DNA of 64,000 nucleotides from positions 52,207 through 116,206 of the forward strand of contig UZAN01039468.1 of assembly GCA_900618425.1 (NCBI GenBank). The letters are read 5' to 3'. Below are positions 37,410 through 49,665 of this stretch, one piece after another. Both the position numbers and the translations under genes were made by a program. Position 1 is the stretch's first letter; each line of letters opens with the position of its first letter. Below the pieces are notes generated by a model. That model was not told the origin of the DNA, made no database searches, and was given only the letters and a program-made list of their open reading frames with translations. This stretch comes from Echinostoma caproni (Eukaryota; Platyhelminthes; Trematoda; Plagiorchiida; Echinostomatidae).

Positions 37410-37540
37410 CAGCAGACGGAGTGAACCCCACAGTCACGAAGACCTGCTGTTCCGTCATGGAAATCGGTAACCTGAGCCATGGGAATTGGGGTGGCGAACC
37501 ATAGAAGGCCCCAATAAGTTATACGTGGTATGAAACCGGA
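37410..37540 (-). repeat. SINE-like repeat (family B/A mosaic)
   Basis: On the minus strand ACTTATTGGGGCCTTCTATGG resembles the family B tail near 30.16 kb. On the plus strand ACGGAGTGAACCCCACA equals a segment of the family A tail at 52.71 kb. No intact tRNA promoter is seen. Confidence 0.35.
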
Positions 37541-37749
37541 CGACAGCAAAGCTGCTGAATATAGATATAAACTACAACAGCCATGCAATTACTAACAAAT
37601 GAATTGACTCCCGATAAATGAAGTTCGTGGAGTTGTCGTACTCAACTACCATCATTTCTCAAACCCAGCAACCTCCAAACTGTCACCCCTGAATATGCAC
37701 TATTGTCCCATCGCTGGTGCGCCGGTACACTATCCGTTTTAATTAAGAA

Positions 37750-37974
37750 TCACCAACCATAGTTCAGGGGCTTATTCCGCTTCGCTAATATTTGTTTTAG
37801 AAAATCACCTGTATAATTACGGTTGATTAGTGATCTGTATTTCGGGCCGTCGATTACGTCTTTGAGGAAATAATATGACACGGATGAATGACATTTATGC
37901 AAAATAAATGCATGGATTACGGCGCAAAACGTCTTGTTCATCGATGTGCACAATTTGCAAACTAGCTTCCGCAA
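37750..37974 (-). CDS. Possible terminal exon, unknown protein
   Basis: A 74-codon minus-strand frame ends at a stop and includes SVSYYFLKDVIDGPKYRSLI, then NYTGDFLKQILAKRNKPLNY. The composition is protein-like, but there is no family match. An acceptor-like GCGGAAGCTAG lies at about 37973-37963, near its 5' end. It overlaps the plus-strand ORF at 37934, so at most one of the two is real. Confidence 0.25.
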   Translation of the reverse strand: MRKLVCKLCTSMNKTFCAVIHAFILHKCHSSVSYYFLKDVIDGPKYRSLINRNYTGDFLKQILAKRNKPLNYGW

Positions 37975-38365
37975 ATCATGGGCGCGTTCTCAACTGCTGT
38001 ACTACGACGAAACAGGACTTCCTGAGACACACAAAGAAATGGTCGTCGAGAGGAAAGTGGTCGACCATTTTGCTAGCAGTCCTAGCACTCCTAGCAGTCC
38101 TACACATCGTTCTAGTCATCCCCCAGGCTGGTTCCCTAGTTGCAGGCGTACTAAGCCTAACTTCTTCCAGAAATATGATGAGGTGAGGCCGATTAATCTC
38201 GCTGTTCTTCTTTTTCTTCGGAAACTTGTAGTGAATTGGGTTGCTGTTAAATCAAAAGCAATCGAAACACCGGTAACGTTTGCTACCATACAGCTTACCT
38301 TACCCATCCGTTGTCTGTACCAGTCTCTACGGTATCTCCGATTTCAATCGACATCCGCAGGATAG
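37934..38365 (+). CDS. Possible ORF with Ser-Pro-Thr repeat
   Basis: A 143-codon plus-strand frame contains ASSPSTPSSPTHRSSHPPGW, encoded by a short tandem repeat at 38083-38106. A GAG|GTGAGG donor at about 38182 could end an exon. In the neighbouring frame the same repeat encodes a hydrophobic ILLAVLALLAVLHIVLV stretch. No family match, so chance or repeat-driven openness is possible. Confidence 0.25.
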   Translation: MFIDVHNLQTSFRKSWARSQLLYYDETGLPETHKEMVVERKVVDHFASSPSTPSSPTHRSSHPPGWFPSCRRTKPNFFQKYDEVRPINLAVLLFLRKLVVNWVAVKSKAIETPVTFATIQLTLPIRCLYQSLRYLRFQSTSAG

Positions 38366-40082
38366 AAAATTAGTGAATGAAACCGGTCCGGAGGTCTTTG
38401 TGAATGATAACTACTCTATCTAGTTTACGAAAACATTGTCTCTCAATTCGTGATTTGGAGTAACAGTATATTCATGATTAGCATTGTAAGATTTTCCCTG
38501 ATGGGGTGTCTAATTATATTACAAACAGAACGTGCAGTTGTCGAACCTCAACATTCCCTATAGTTTTGCACAAATTGTTAAAAATGAACATGGTTATGTG
38601 AGCACGAAAATGACCAGTAGCTCACGGTCAACCAGCTTTGCAAAATATCTATCGGGTTACGACAAAATTCGGTTATTTTGGATACTCTCAAGGACGTGTA
38701 TACGAGGACTTGAACAATAAGGGTTACACTATGTCAAACGTATGTGAAGGGAATAGAACTATGGAATACTGCAATTGTACGGAATCACAACACGGAGCAT
38801 AGCAGTGAAAGATAAGTAAAATGCCGAATAACAGTTAGCCGAGATCAACTGCCTCCTTATCATAAGACAGTTGTTTGTTGTAAGATGGAGGCAATTACAG
38901 ATGACACCTCACACAAAGTTAATTTTATCTTCTCCTCAAAAGCAATAAACAAGGATATGGGTCAATAGATCAAATAAAGATCATTTAAAATTAAACGTTT
39001 ATGTACAGTGGCTTATTTTATCCCTTAGAAAATAAATGTGGGATCTTCAAAGATTGTAGTTTCAATGTATTTTCATTCTGATTCAAACCATAAAAGCTAT
39101 AGGCATGCGTTCGAATTTTCTTCTCAAAACCACCGATTGCGATTTAAACCTCCCCTCTGCCCCGTAACTGTGATTCACGCGTATGAGCTTGTTCTTTCTT
39201 TCCATCCGTAGACCGATCGTTCTCCTGATCGATCAAGAGGAGGTATCACTTCTGTGCATGTAATCTCTGCCCTACATTTCCACATTTCAGTTGAGATAGC
39301 TTCAGTAATCGGCTTTTATCTCCGTTTACTATTGCTCGAGTTGTTGTGTCGGCCGGTAGATAAACCATGGAAAGCATCTAGTTTGTCTCATTGTTGTTCC
39401 GATCGTTCTCTTTTTGATTCTACCCAGGCCTTCGAACCTATCATAGCGGATTTCGATGCAACGTATTTTTACACCTTTTCACCTGGTAGATCTGACTTTT
39501 TAGAAACTTGTTGGACAGTACCCCAGCTGTCTCTGCTCATTCAAAGTCTTTGCTATGGCAAGTACATTCAAATGGATATATACAGGAGATGACTTGGAGA
39601 TAAAATATGTTTGAACCGTATTGCTGCGGTAGATACCTGGTGTTATGTGCAACAGTTGGCAAAGTGATAGAAGATCTCGTATGGATGGTCTCAGTCAACA
39701 TTATAGCACATGTCATGTTGATCTTCTTTGATTAGAATAAACGATGAATGCTTGCTCTTTCACCCGTGTGATTCGATCCTGTTATTTGAGAAACGTGAAA
39801 AGATAACCGTTTGATCCAATGAAATTGATTGATGAGATTGGAGATCATCCGACCTTGGTTCACTTGTCCGTTGTGTTTCATCTGTTAGTGCGGAAGAATA
39901 CATTAGGAAAAAAATTTCTTCTTCGGATCCAATGAAACCGGAGGATAATTGAGCGAACCAATGGATCCCCGGCGGTGACAATTTATAGGCTGGCAGTTTC
40001 AACACACACAGAGTCACATTCGCGCACGCTGGGTTCGCATACTTGCACAGAAAGCAAGCAGCAACAAACCATCTGTGTTGTA

Positions 40083-40099
40083 GTGTGTGTGTGTGTGTT
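40083..40099. repeat. (GT)n microsatellite
   Basis: About eight GT units. Confidence 0.85.
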
Positions 40100-40641
40100 C
40101 AGAAACCTGTCCGTCTGTCACTTTCGGCTTTTACGTCTTCGCATCTCGGCAAGTAATTCGTTAACACTTGGCTCAACTATCGTTGTGAGTTGGCAATAGG
40201 CCCATCACACAAATCGATAGTTGCACCAACTCAAAGGCTATACGCATTTCATATGCGTAATCGGGCAAACGAACCGCAATTCAAAGGGACTTGCGGCCGT
40301 GGGCAGGCGTAAGCATAGGCGCATTTAAGAAACCGTCTAAATCGATTCAACTTACGGTGGATTATTGGTTATATATTTTCCTATCGATTGTGTGTGTGAT
40401 TGCGCAATTGCTTTGGCATGCCAGTTCGAATTATGCATTCCAGAAACTAACGCCTTTTACTTCTTGAAACTTTGATCGGCATCGGATTATTCAACTATCG
40501 ACATATCACGAGCAATGAAAGCGCGGTCTAAACATGTCTGTATGCGTGCGGTTATGGCAATCAATTGTGCGTGCTCTCTCGCCGGTCAAGTTCGGTTAGA
40601 AGTCTAACTGAGTGTGTGCTGATCTATTAGCCTGCGTCCCG

Positions 40642-40670
40642 AGTGTGTGTGTGTGTGTGTGTGTGTGTGT
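40642..40670. repeat. (GT)n microsatellite at gap edge
   Basis: About 14 GT units end just before the assembly gap, which they probably caused. Confidence 0.9.
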
Positions 40671-40678
40671 AGGTTTGA

Positions 40679-41311
40679 NNNNNNNNNNNNNNNNNNNNNN
40701 NNNNNNNNNNNNNNNNNNNNNNNNNNNNNNNNNNNNNNNNNNNNNNNNNNNNNNNNNNNNNNNNNNNNNNNNNNNNNNNNNNNNNNNNNNNNNNNNNNNN
40801 NNNNNNNNNNNNNNNNNNNNNNNNNNNNNNNNNNNNNNNNNNNNNNNNNNNNNNNNNNNNNNNNNNNNNNNNNNNNNNNNNNNNNNNNNNNNNNNNNNNN
40901 NNNNNNNNNNNNNNNNNNNNNNNNNNNNNNNNNNNNNNNNNNNNNNNNNNNNNNNNNNNNNNNNNNNNNNNNNNNNNNNNNNNNNNNNNNNNNNNNNNNN
41001 NNNNNNNNNNNNNNNNNNNNNNNNNNNNNNNNNNNNNNNNNNNNNNNNNNNNNNNNNNNNNNNNNNNNNNNNNNNNNNNNNNNNNNNNNNNNNNNNNNNN
41101 NNNNNNNNNNNNNNNNNNNNNNNNNNNNNNNNNNNNNNNNNNNNNNNNNNNNNNNNNNNNNNNNNNNNNNNNNNNNNNNNNNNNNNNNNNNNNNNNNNNN
41201 NNNNNNNNNNNNNNNNNNNNNNNNNNNNNNNNNNNNNNNNNNNNNNNNNNNNNNNNNNNNNNNNNNNNNNNNNNNNNNNNNNNNNNNNNNNNNNNNNNNN
41301 NNNNNNNNNNN
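40679..41311. other. Assembly gap (633 N)
   Basis: Run of undetermined bases, inside the intron or 5' region directly upstream of the 41337 exon. Confidence 1.
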
Positions 41312-41336
41312 TGTTTGTTGTGTTCGATTTTACCAG

Positions 41337-42927
41337 CTGACTAATCATGTCAGAACCGACGGACCACACCACACTTTCTCAATCTAATCCAGAAGCCACG
41401 GTATTGACGAATAGTCAAACGGAGAATACATCTTCCGTGTCGGAGCAGACCGTAGCCGATCACAGTGAAGTGAAAACACAGCTATCGACCTCATCGATGG
41501 CGCAAATGGAAACAACTCACGAAGTACGGAACACTATTACGACAGTCACCGCAGAGGAGACAAAACAACGTCATGGAGAAGATTTGGAGTGTGTAGAATT
41601 AGTACATCCAGATGGAACTATTTCGGCCGTTTCGGCACATCCACCAACTGTTGTGGCTGAGAACAATGCCAACAACAAAGACAACACTTCACCAAATGTG
41701 AACGAAGCGCCCCATACACAGCCAGCAGAACCACATCCGGATACCGGGTCCCACATAGATCCTGCTCCGACGGGATCTGCACCAACCGATTCAGAACCAC
41801 ATGTGAAAACCAATATACCAACCGAGAATGTTCCTGTTACGACAGATGCCAAGACACCCAGTTCACACGAGATCAGTGGGACTCCTGCTGAGATAACACA
41901 GAAATCATGTACACCACCGCAATCACCCAAAGGTGATGCAGTGCCTCAAACACTGCCGACAGCAGCAACGACAACACAGGAAGTAGAATCAAACGCAGAA
42001 GTGCAAATTTATCGAGAAGATTTGGATGTAATCGAAACTACAGATGCAGACGGGATTGTTAGTGCTGTATCGGCACATCCACCGTCCGCTCCCCCTGAAA
42101 ACGCACCTGTGGATCAGACCAGATTAGAATCCGACAAACCACTTGCGATTGTCGTTTCTGAAAAAAGCCCTGACCATTCGGATATTCATGCAGTTTCCAC
42201 CACAGAACAAATCGGAAATACTGGTGAACATCACTTACCTGATTCAGAGACTGATGATAAACATCTGGATGTCGAAATACCACCGGACATCACTGAGGCT
42301 ATCATGCACGTACCAAATCCGTGTACTGAAGTACCTGAACCGGTTGAAACACCACGTGCATCGAGATCTAAAGTGAGTGAAAGCCGAGGAGGTGAAAATG
42401 GACCGGAGCTTAATATGGCTCATCTTGTTGATGCTGTGGACATTCGGGAAGCCACTGTGGAAGATATTCCGCCTTTGAAACCGGTTACACCAGAGACAAC
42501 GCATCATGTGGACCGACCGAAGAGACCTCCTCCGCCGGCCATCATGACAACTGCTTGTGGAGTTACCTCGAATGGAACTGCTCCAAAGAAGGCCCATGCC
42601 GGTTTTCATTTTCGTCTTGGTGGATCCAAATCACGAGACAATTCCGGATCAAGAGAAGGTTCATTGGATAGACAAAATCGACGGTCACTGGGAGCAAGCA
42701 TGCGAAATGCGTTTGGAACACTGACTCGCAGCATAAAGAAGAAACAGAGTGAGCTTCAGGAGAAACGGAAGGCAGCACATACGTTCAACGGCCATCATGA
42801 TAAGCCGTCTCCTGCTCCACCGGGTGAACGGATTCACGTCACTTTACGATCCCCTTCGAACGAGCAAAACGATCAGGAAGAGCAGTCACTGCAATCCGTG
42901 TCCGGGGTTTGTTTGTCTCATGAATCG
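41337..42927 (+). CDS. First coding exon of a disordered Ser/Thr/Pro/Glu-rich protein
   Basis: This is the only long coding exon in the window. A consensus acceptor (TGTTCGATTTTACCAG) ends at 41336. Ten bases later ATG (41347) opens 527 codons that end exactly at TCG|GTAAGT (42928), phase 0; readthrough would stop at 43083. The protein is low-complexity, rich in Thr, Glu, Pro and Ser, with no signal peptide or membrane helix. Two repeats stand out: residues about 78-100 (EDLECVELVHPDGTISAVSA) and 224-246 (EDLDVIETTDADGIVSAVSA), both ending HPP. Residues about 418-475 turn strongly basic (SKSRDNSGSREGSLDR, RRSLGASMRNAFGTLTRSIK), then KKKQSELQEKRK. Such layout suits a cytoskeletal or membrane-adaptor scaffold, but no family is recognised. 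Later exons must lie downstream of 42.9 kb. Confidence 0.9.
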
Positions 42928-44769
42928 GTAAGTATTCGGGAATGGAATAAAACTCCGATTTCCTACAAATTTGTGATTCACTACGTTTACATTAATAAAC
43001 ATATAGTAGGTTGGGGCTTGGGTTCAGTTCTCAATCAATCGTCATTCGCGAAAAAACGGTGCTTTAACTACAACGTTACTTGATCCGAAATAATGTATCA
43101 GGCATTTTTTTATTATGCAAGTTCGGCTTGTGTCTACCCTGTGTGGTAAAGATCTGGGTCGTGTAGTTGATTGATAAATGGTAGTTGCATAGTTATTGGA
43201 AAACAAAACATAGAGTACGCAAGAATAAAACCTGTTCAAACTAGCTCACACATCGTCTATTACCCTAAGAAGGCAGCACATGAGGCGGTGCAATTAGTCC
43301 TTTTGTGTAAACTTCAAAACAAAGGTGATTAGGTTCATTGATCTTTGGTAATGCAACCGAAGTCGATTAATTTGTGACCACAACTCACGTGACTGGTGGA
43401 CTCGAGTAAAAGAGATAAAGACACCTCTTTTTAAATACCTGCGCATAAATGTTTAATCTTCTCTCCGAAATGTTTGTGACGTTTTAGATCTCGAATGGAA
43501 CAGCAGATTATTTCAATTGGTTTAAATCACTTAAATCAACAGTCAGCAATAGCCTCTGTCTGTTTAAACCTATTGATCAACCTCATGTTTAAACAATCTT
43601 GTTCCGTTTTAAGAGTTCTAAATGTGTGAACCGAATCAGCAAAGCCCTGCCCTCACCTCCGATTTTTCATCCCTACCTCGTACTCACTCAGTTCTGCTGT
43701 GCATGTAACTAACAGCCACTGATAGATACGTATTCACTCTACATCCACTGCATTCTTCTTTAACCCATGCACAAAAAGCTACCTCGGTCTATGTGATAAA
43801 TACACGTGCGTTAATTCAATCACGATTGCAAGCTTTTTGGAGATCAAACTAACAGAAATGAAAATAACCCCAAAGTTCAGCTAGATTGAAGTGCCTTCAA
43901 ATGTTTACGTTTGTGTAAAAAAACCTTGTAATAAATAATTCGAATTAATTAACTCAACCTATTGGTGACTGTGATACCGTATCTAAATAAACGTCTTGAT
44001 GCGACTTGCCGATCAAGACGCTTATTTGAAAGCATTTATAAGCAAAATCGATCGATCCGTACATGTTCAGACTAGTGTTCTCTATCAATGTGAAGTAGAA
44101 CCGGAGTGAAAAATCGATTGCACAGTTTTGTTTGCTAGGCCTTAGCATTCCATGTTTAACATATTTGGACTGGGTTAAAAATGACACATCTCAATATAGA
44201 TTTACTAGATAGATTGAAAGGTTTCTCTGTCTATCAGTTGTCAATTATTCCGTTTGTAAAATATAAGTTTGTTCAATTAGGTTCCATTGGATTTTGTTTT
44301 GTCTACTTCTATCAAGTGTTCTTGAACAATTAAAATTGAATGAACAAATATAGCTACTGGAACCAATTTGAGCAAGCTTATCAATGGTCTCCATCATATT
44401 GCTGACTCGTTATAGAGATTGTCAGAGGCAGTTAGTTATTATACACCTTGGGATCATATGACAAACAAACGGTGCACATCAATAAGATTAATCCGTTTTT
44501 GGTTTTCTGTTTCATTGAGGAGATTACTCATCAAATAGACTGCAGGACGGTCGGCGTAAAATCGGTTTTGTAACATTGATCATGATTAAGTATTATCTGA
44601 AATGGCAACTGACATTTTATTGACTTGACTGCAAATGTTAGTATTGAAATCTGTAAAATGTGAAAACCCTATTCAGATCAATTTCACTCATAATCAGCGT
44701 AGAAGCTGGACACTTGTTTTTTTCGACACGAAATAATTTCATATGAAATTGTTTCTTGCTTTTATTTTA
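42928..44769 (+). other. Intron of the 41.3 kb gene
   Basis: It starts with GTAAGT. No second exon with matching phase and a strong acceptor could be chosen here, and the rest is AT-rich with short frames. Confidence 0.5.
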
Positions 44770-44935
44770 TTCTCAAAGGACTATCTCATTCCCAAGTATT
44801 GATATATTGTGAGGCATGTTGGCATGAGCACGAATCTCAGAGACCCAAGTTGTTTAGTACTCTGTTGTCTAGTTTGAACCTTGCTCTGTGGGATTATTTC
44901 GACAACTGGTATTGTTCTCAATCCAGTTGAATTTA
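44770..44935 (+). mobile_element. Detached PLE 3' UTR
   Basis: ATCTCATTCCCAAGTATTGATATATTG, GGCATGAGCACGAATCTC and GGGATTATTTCGACAACTGG align with 58.26-58.42 kb (ATCCCCAAGTAGTGGTATAT, ACATGAATACGAATCTC, GGAACTATTTCGACGATAG), which follows a PLE nuclease fragment. Only the 3' end survives here. Confidence 0.6.
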
Positions 44936-46414
44936 CTTGAATCAGGAGGCGAATTCTGATCGCGAATTTTGTGTGAAATAAGCGACTCCGGGGGAATAGA
45001 CTTGTATCCACTTATGTGTGCAATGGTAACATTGATACAAGTAAACATAACTATTCAGACTATGAGTCTAATGATCGATGAAGAGGATGTCAAAAATTAA
45101 ATTGGCTCCAAATTAATGGCTTGAAGGTCCGATACAATGCAACGGATGTGCGCGATCAGACAGAATTGAATTGGGTTAATGAATTGAGAAAAAAACATGC
45201 GGGATATAAAACTTTAGATATCGCGCTTGTTGGACTAGGCTATGATTGTGTTCATCACTGGGTATTATTGTCACCTTTGTTTGGTACTGTTTAGTCCACA
45301 TAGAATGCAATCGTGAAGCTGATAAACTATCCGCTCGCGAACACAACTTCCCGTATGATGATATTTCAAAATATGTGCGATCCTTAAACGGGATACTGAT
45401 AGAAACCAATCTAAATGAGATCGGAAGTTACGTGTGGACGTATTTCAACCATTTATTAAAACGAGAGTATTTATGAGTCAGACGTGAAACATACTTTCCT
45501 CGTGGAACTGAGGTGGAATGACTGTACCTCTGGATGCGGCTGTTGATTTTTGCAGTCTGGCAACAACACTTCCAGCTTGGAGAACTCACTAACACCAACA
45601 TGCGTCCATTCTACAACTTCCTGAGGTTGCTGATAGAGTTTGTGAATGGTTATCCTTGTTCTTTTCCGGAGAATTTAGGCCGACAGAATTCATGATAAAA
45701 TTTCCGAAAATGTCAGAAAATGAAATGGAAAATTAACCGGTGCGATTCCCCGTGTGTTCCAGATCACTTTGAGTGAACCGTTTCTATTTCACGTTTTCGC
45801 GTTTTTGTGCAAGGGAATCAGTGGTAATAGTGGAGGGAGGGTGTAGAAATGGCATAACACAGCACGTGTTTAGTCACCAGCGTGTGTCCCCTTAATAGTA
45901 CAATTGTAATCGGTTTTCAATTGGCGATCACACATATTTGTTTACTATATTTGAGCTTGTTTGATATCACTATGACACCGTGACATTCAATGACACAACC
46001 ACAATTTATCAGCTTTTCTTATTCACTTATGCATCCGCGCGTAGTATCCACCCACCGCGCAATAGAACAAATCACGTGTGCTTTCAAGCAATTTACAGAT
46101 AATTAAAGCAAAAGATCGTTAGACCAGGTTATGCTTAGCCGAGAAAAGTGAAATGAAGATCGGGGAATAAAGCCAAAGTAAGTCAATTTGTTTCCATTCC
46201 CTTGTCCGGCAACATGTATGACTGGTTTGAATTAGAAACAGTGAGATTGCTGAGTTACTCGTAGCCCTTTAATCAGTTACTTATCCGATAATATTGAGTG
46301 TTGGATTCACAGATATTTCAGTTTGAGCTAATACCGAAGCGAAACATGACGATTCTTTATGTTTGCTGTTATTTCGATAATTCTATTTGCTTGTACAAGA
46401 AACTGTTTGAACAG
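44936..46414. other. Intronic or intergenic stretch with one possible exon
   Basis: At 45294 a good acceptor (TTGTTTGGTACTGTTTAG) precedes an open frame reading HIECNREADKLSAREHNFPY, then DDISKYVRSLNGILIETNLN, with a stop at 45476. It could be a terminal exon on the plus strand. No family match, and the minus strand is open too. Confidence 0.3.
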
Positions 46415-46545
46415 CTGCCAGGTGACCAAGTGGGTAACATGGTTGCATTCTGCCTGTGAGATCCCGGGTTCGATCCAGAGCAGGGTCTACGGATTCGCTC
46501 TTCTGATGAAACCGAACCAGGTTCAAACGGAAATTCAGTGTTTCA
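46415..46545 (+). repeat. SINE family C copy with inactivated hammerhead
   Basis: The A box TGACCAAGTGG (46423-46433) and perfect B box GGGTTCGATCC (46466-46476) are tRNA-spaced. A hammerhead module follows: CTGATGA (46503-46509), stem II AACC/GGTT over loop GAACCA, then CAAAC where GAAAC is needed, then ATTCAGTG. The G12 position, the general base in hammerhead catalysis, is C, and stem I is lost, so this copy is predicted dead. Confidence 0.7.
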
Positions 46546-47419
46546 CCATACACACCTCATTTGCGCAACGAATGCCTCACATAAATTCAATTTTCGTCAA
46601 TAACACAGGCAAACGTGTTAATGTAGATTATATCATCACTGTATCTTTTAGCTCAATTATGCAGGTGTTAGTAATCTGAGAAAACAATGTGATCGAATTT
46701 TAAAACGATAATTAGAGAATATATTGTTATTCCGTAGGTAATCGCATTTTGCAATCTTCAAATCCTTTTACGTGAACTACAAATGGAATAGGTAGTGGAG
46801 AAGACATTTTTGTCTGCATTTTCTATTTGTTGCATTTAATGCCTCATTTGTTTAGCGCCTCATACCGTCAGTCCTTAAACCTTAAACCTTTGCGGGTTAA
46901 ATTCTGATTGAAAGTTCAAATTCGTTGACGGATTCAAAAACTCAATTACCATGGGTTCTGCGTAAAAAGTTTTACAAATTATCCTCGGTCAACCAGAATG
47001 GACAAATTGCCATTTGGTGGGTTGCACCTTGTGTCGTAAAATGAAAGACGGACTTGAATTGGTGAATTCCACCGAAACTGATACACATAAATTGATGGGT
47101 TTGACCTATGCAATATCATGCATCAGCAATCAATTTGTCATACAATTTGAAAAGTTCATCTATAGAATCAGCTGACCTATCCCCTTCCCATTGCTCTTTT
47201 CTTATGTTACGTGATGATTGATTGAACAAGGAAAACACGACTTTTCGCAAGAATTCGACATTTTCTGAACTAGAAATATTTGGCGAATTGTTCATTCACT
47301 TTTCAAATGAAGGTATCCTATATCATGGTGTTCCGTTAAGGTATATCCGGAACGTACACGTAAAGTGTTCCGGTGCCTCAGGAATGGATTGTGAAGGAAC
47401 ATAATCACTCTTCACTAGC
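46546..47419. other. Non-coding stretch, nothing recognised
   Basis: Short unsupported frames only. Confidence 0.4.
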
Positions 47420-47820
47420 TCAGATGTTCAGATGCACCTTGCCACCGGCAAATGTTAATTTTAAATCTTCAACACGGAATCCAACTCCTAAGGTATTAAT
47501 TACAACGCATTCACACACGGGATGCTGGACTTGATAACTTCCGAAAAACGAAATAATGATCGTGTTATACGTAAGCAAATCCCAATCGCAATATTTACCA
47601 GAACATTGATCGCTAGAAAATAGTTGGAAGATGTGCCTATTCGCGTTTGACAATAGTCTGATACGCGTCGAATGCCCGGTAATTTATTGGGGATGATTTT
47701 CAACGGAAACTTGATCGTCATTGATGGATTGGAAACAAATATCAAGCTGGAAAGAACCAAAATGCTCCATGCAACAATGGTTAGCCGGTCGATTGGTTCA
47801 CATCTAGATCGAATAGACAA
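47420..47820 (-). CDS. Possible minus-strand exons, unknown protein
   Basis: One frame from 47820 reads VAWSILVLSSLIFVSNPSMT, then IKFPLKIIPNKLPGIRR. Another from about 47612 reads DQCSGKYCDWDLLTYNTIII, then CVVINTLGVGFRVEDLKLTF, and stops at 47420. A textbook acceptor (CCAACTATTTTCTAG) lies between them with a GTATCA donor giving a 58-nt intron, but the phases do not match. Either a donor is mis-chosen or the locus is decayed. No family is recognised. Confidence 0.3.
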
Positions 47821-49665
47821 AAGCAGTGTGTGGGTAATTGCATAAAGAAAGAGTAGGAAAAAAACGCACGGAAGTACACATTATTTTCTTATCCCATTTG
47901 TTCTAGCTCAATTATCGATCACGTCCGGACCGGAAAAAGTCCATTGATCAGGACGTTCAAAACTGTAGAGGCACACATACCGTATGGTATTGAACGTCTT
48001 GCGCGCATTTCCGTCTTGTGAACCAGTGACAGGGACAGTGATCAATCTTTAGAATTGTGAACACGCGGAGAGGTGGGGATGTAAACGCCGGTGTTTTACC
48101 AATTTGGAAATCAATGAGATTTTCCTGAACAAAAATAATCTCATACACCCCATAGAACTCCCTATTATTCCTTGTCTAACGTAAATGGTATAATCGATCA
48201 GTTATCAAACGTCCTATCCCAAAAACGCGGCTCTTGAAATTCTAAACATCTATGGCTCATAATTTCATAAAATTTACAATTTGTGAATCGACTTAGCCCC
48301 TCCCCTCTCCCCTAGAAATTGCATTTAACCATTCTGAGGAATGCAGTGATAAACAATGAATGGTCTGCATTATCCGTTTCAACTAGTGAAATAGATAACT
48401 CGTTCTACTTCGCCCTGCAAGTTTATACCATGCAACCAGTGAATCAGAGATGGAACTTGCATCCAATTTGTGGTTTCTTTTAGTCACATGTTCTCAGAGA
48501 TCTTTTCCGAGATGTACAAGTTTTCAAGCAGAATCAACCCAATCAAACATTCTTATTGGTCTCCCTTATCTGCGAAACTTGAGCCGGTTATCACGTACAA
48601 CGAATCCCTTGAATCTGAGATCGAAGTTGAGCTAACGATGTAATTACCCGTCTTCGTGTAGGGAAAGTGGATTACACAGAATGCTAATTGTATGCAGTCC
48701 GTTCTCATCCATTGAACTACATGTGCGCATATAAGAGTAACATCAGTAAATCAAGAAAAAAATGGAAAATAAAGTATGAACAAGAAAAAGCAATCGCGAT
48801 TTTACTCGGGTAAACCCCCTTTTTTCATTATCGTTCAACAGTTTGAGAAAACTAAACTGATAAATGATTTGCGGTTTTCGAATAATTTACACAATCTTGT
48901 ATTGGTACGTGCTATTAGAAAAATAAATAAGCTCTTTTAAAAATGGTCATACTTGTTTTGGATACCAAGCTTGTTATCAACCAACCGTATTCTAACGAAA
49001 TGGGAGACTGCATTTGCGCTGACTACTGCCGATCGGACACCTGTCGAGATCACTGGGCGGCTGATGCAACAAGTGTAGCATACCGCTCGTATGTACAAAT
49101 GGGATGACCGTATTCCGGGCAATTTGCAGAGCCCCTAAAAGCATTATGCAAGATGAAACCAGACGACTATTGTTGAAGTGTTTACTACGTGCAAAAGCTG
49201 TTAGTCTCTCAGGAAGGTGTAACACCAATCCGTTTAAGTGATTGGACTGTTTGAAGCATCCGATTATCAATACACAGTGATGAACCGTTGTGTTTCAGCA
49301 AGTGAACAGCGCAGATTTGTTTGAACGACGAACCAAAATTGCACCATTTGTTACACTGACCAAAAGATAAGCGCAAACTGAAAGGTTAACGATGAATCGA
49401 AGTCACACTGAAGATGAGATCCAATCAGGTTTGTACAGATCTGTCCAGTACTTCATATTCCTTCGGCTTATGTCACATTTACACCATGAATTTATCATGA
49501 AATCAAATCAAATCCTTCATTCCTCTCATATAGCAAGTGGTCAGCTTGTGTAAGTTTGCAATCAAGGCTAGTTCTGAGATGAGTAAGGTCTGTGGATCGC
49601 AACAACCTCGTAAAGAGGGGCTGTGCTATATGATATATATTCTCAATGAGAATCGGTCGGATCAG
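47821..49665. other. Stretch without recognised genes
   Basis: Only short unsupported ORFs on both strands. Confidence 0.4.

Larger units (their letters stand above)
38366..40678. other. Upstream flank and possible 5' region of the 41.3 kb gene
   Basis: Open frames at 39254-39592 (plus) and 40017-39760 (minus) lack support. From about 39.97 kb the sequence becomes less AT-rich with GT tracts, a plausible promoter or 5' UTR zone for the plus-strand gene, but no core motif is identified. Confidence 0.3.

Noticed and set aside
40596..41387. Long ORFs across the second N run
   Set aside because: Same artefact; only the real sequence after 41311 is informative.
41571..41930. Minus-strand 119-codon ORF and other frames inside the 41.3 kb exon
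   Set aside because: Shadow frames of a clearly coding plus-strand exon with proper splice sites.
42928..43083. Extension of the 527-codon frame to the stop at 43083 as a complete gene
   Set aside because: A consensus GTAAGT sits exactly in phase and composition changes abruptly after it, so readthrough into intron is more likely.
46415..46490. Functional tRNA gene on the plus strand
   Set aside because: B box is perfect, but no 7-bp acceptor stem is seen and the segment is repeated at 49.67 kb with a hammerhead downstream.
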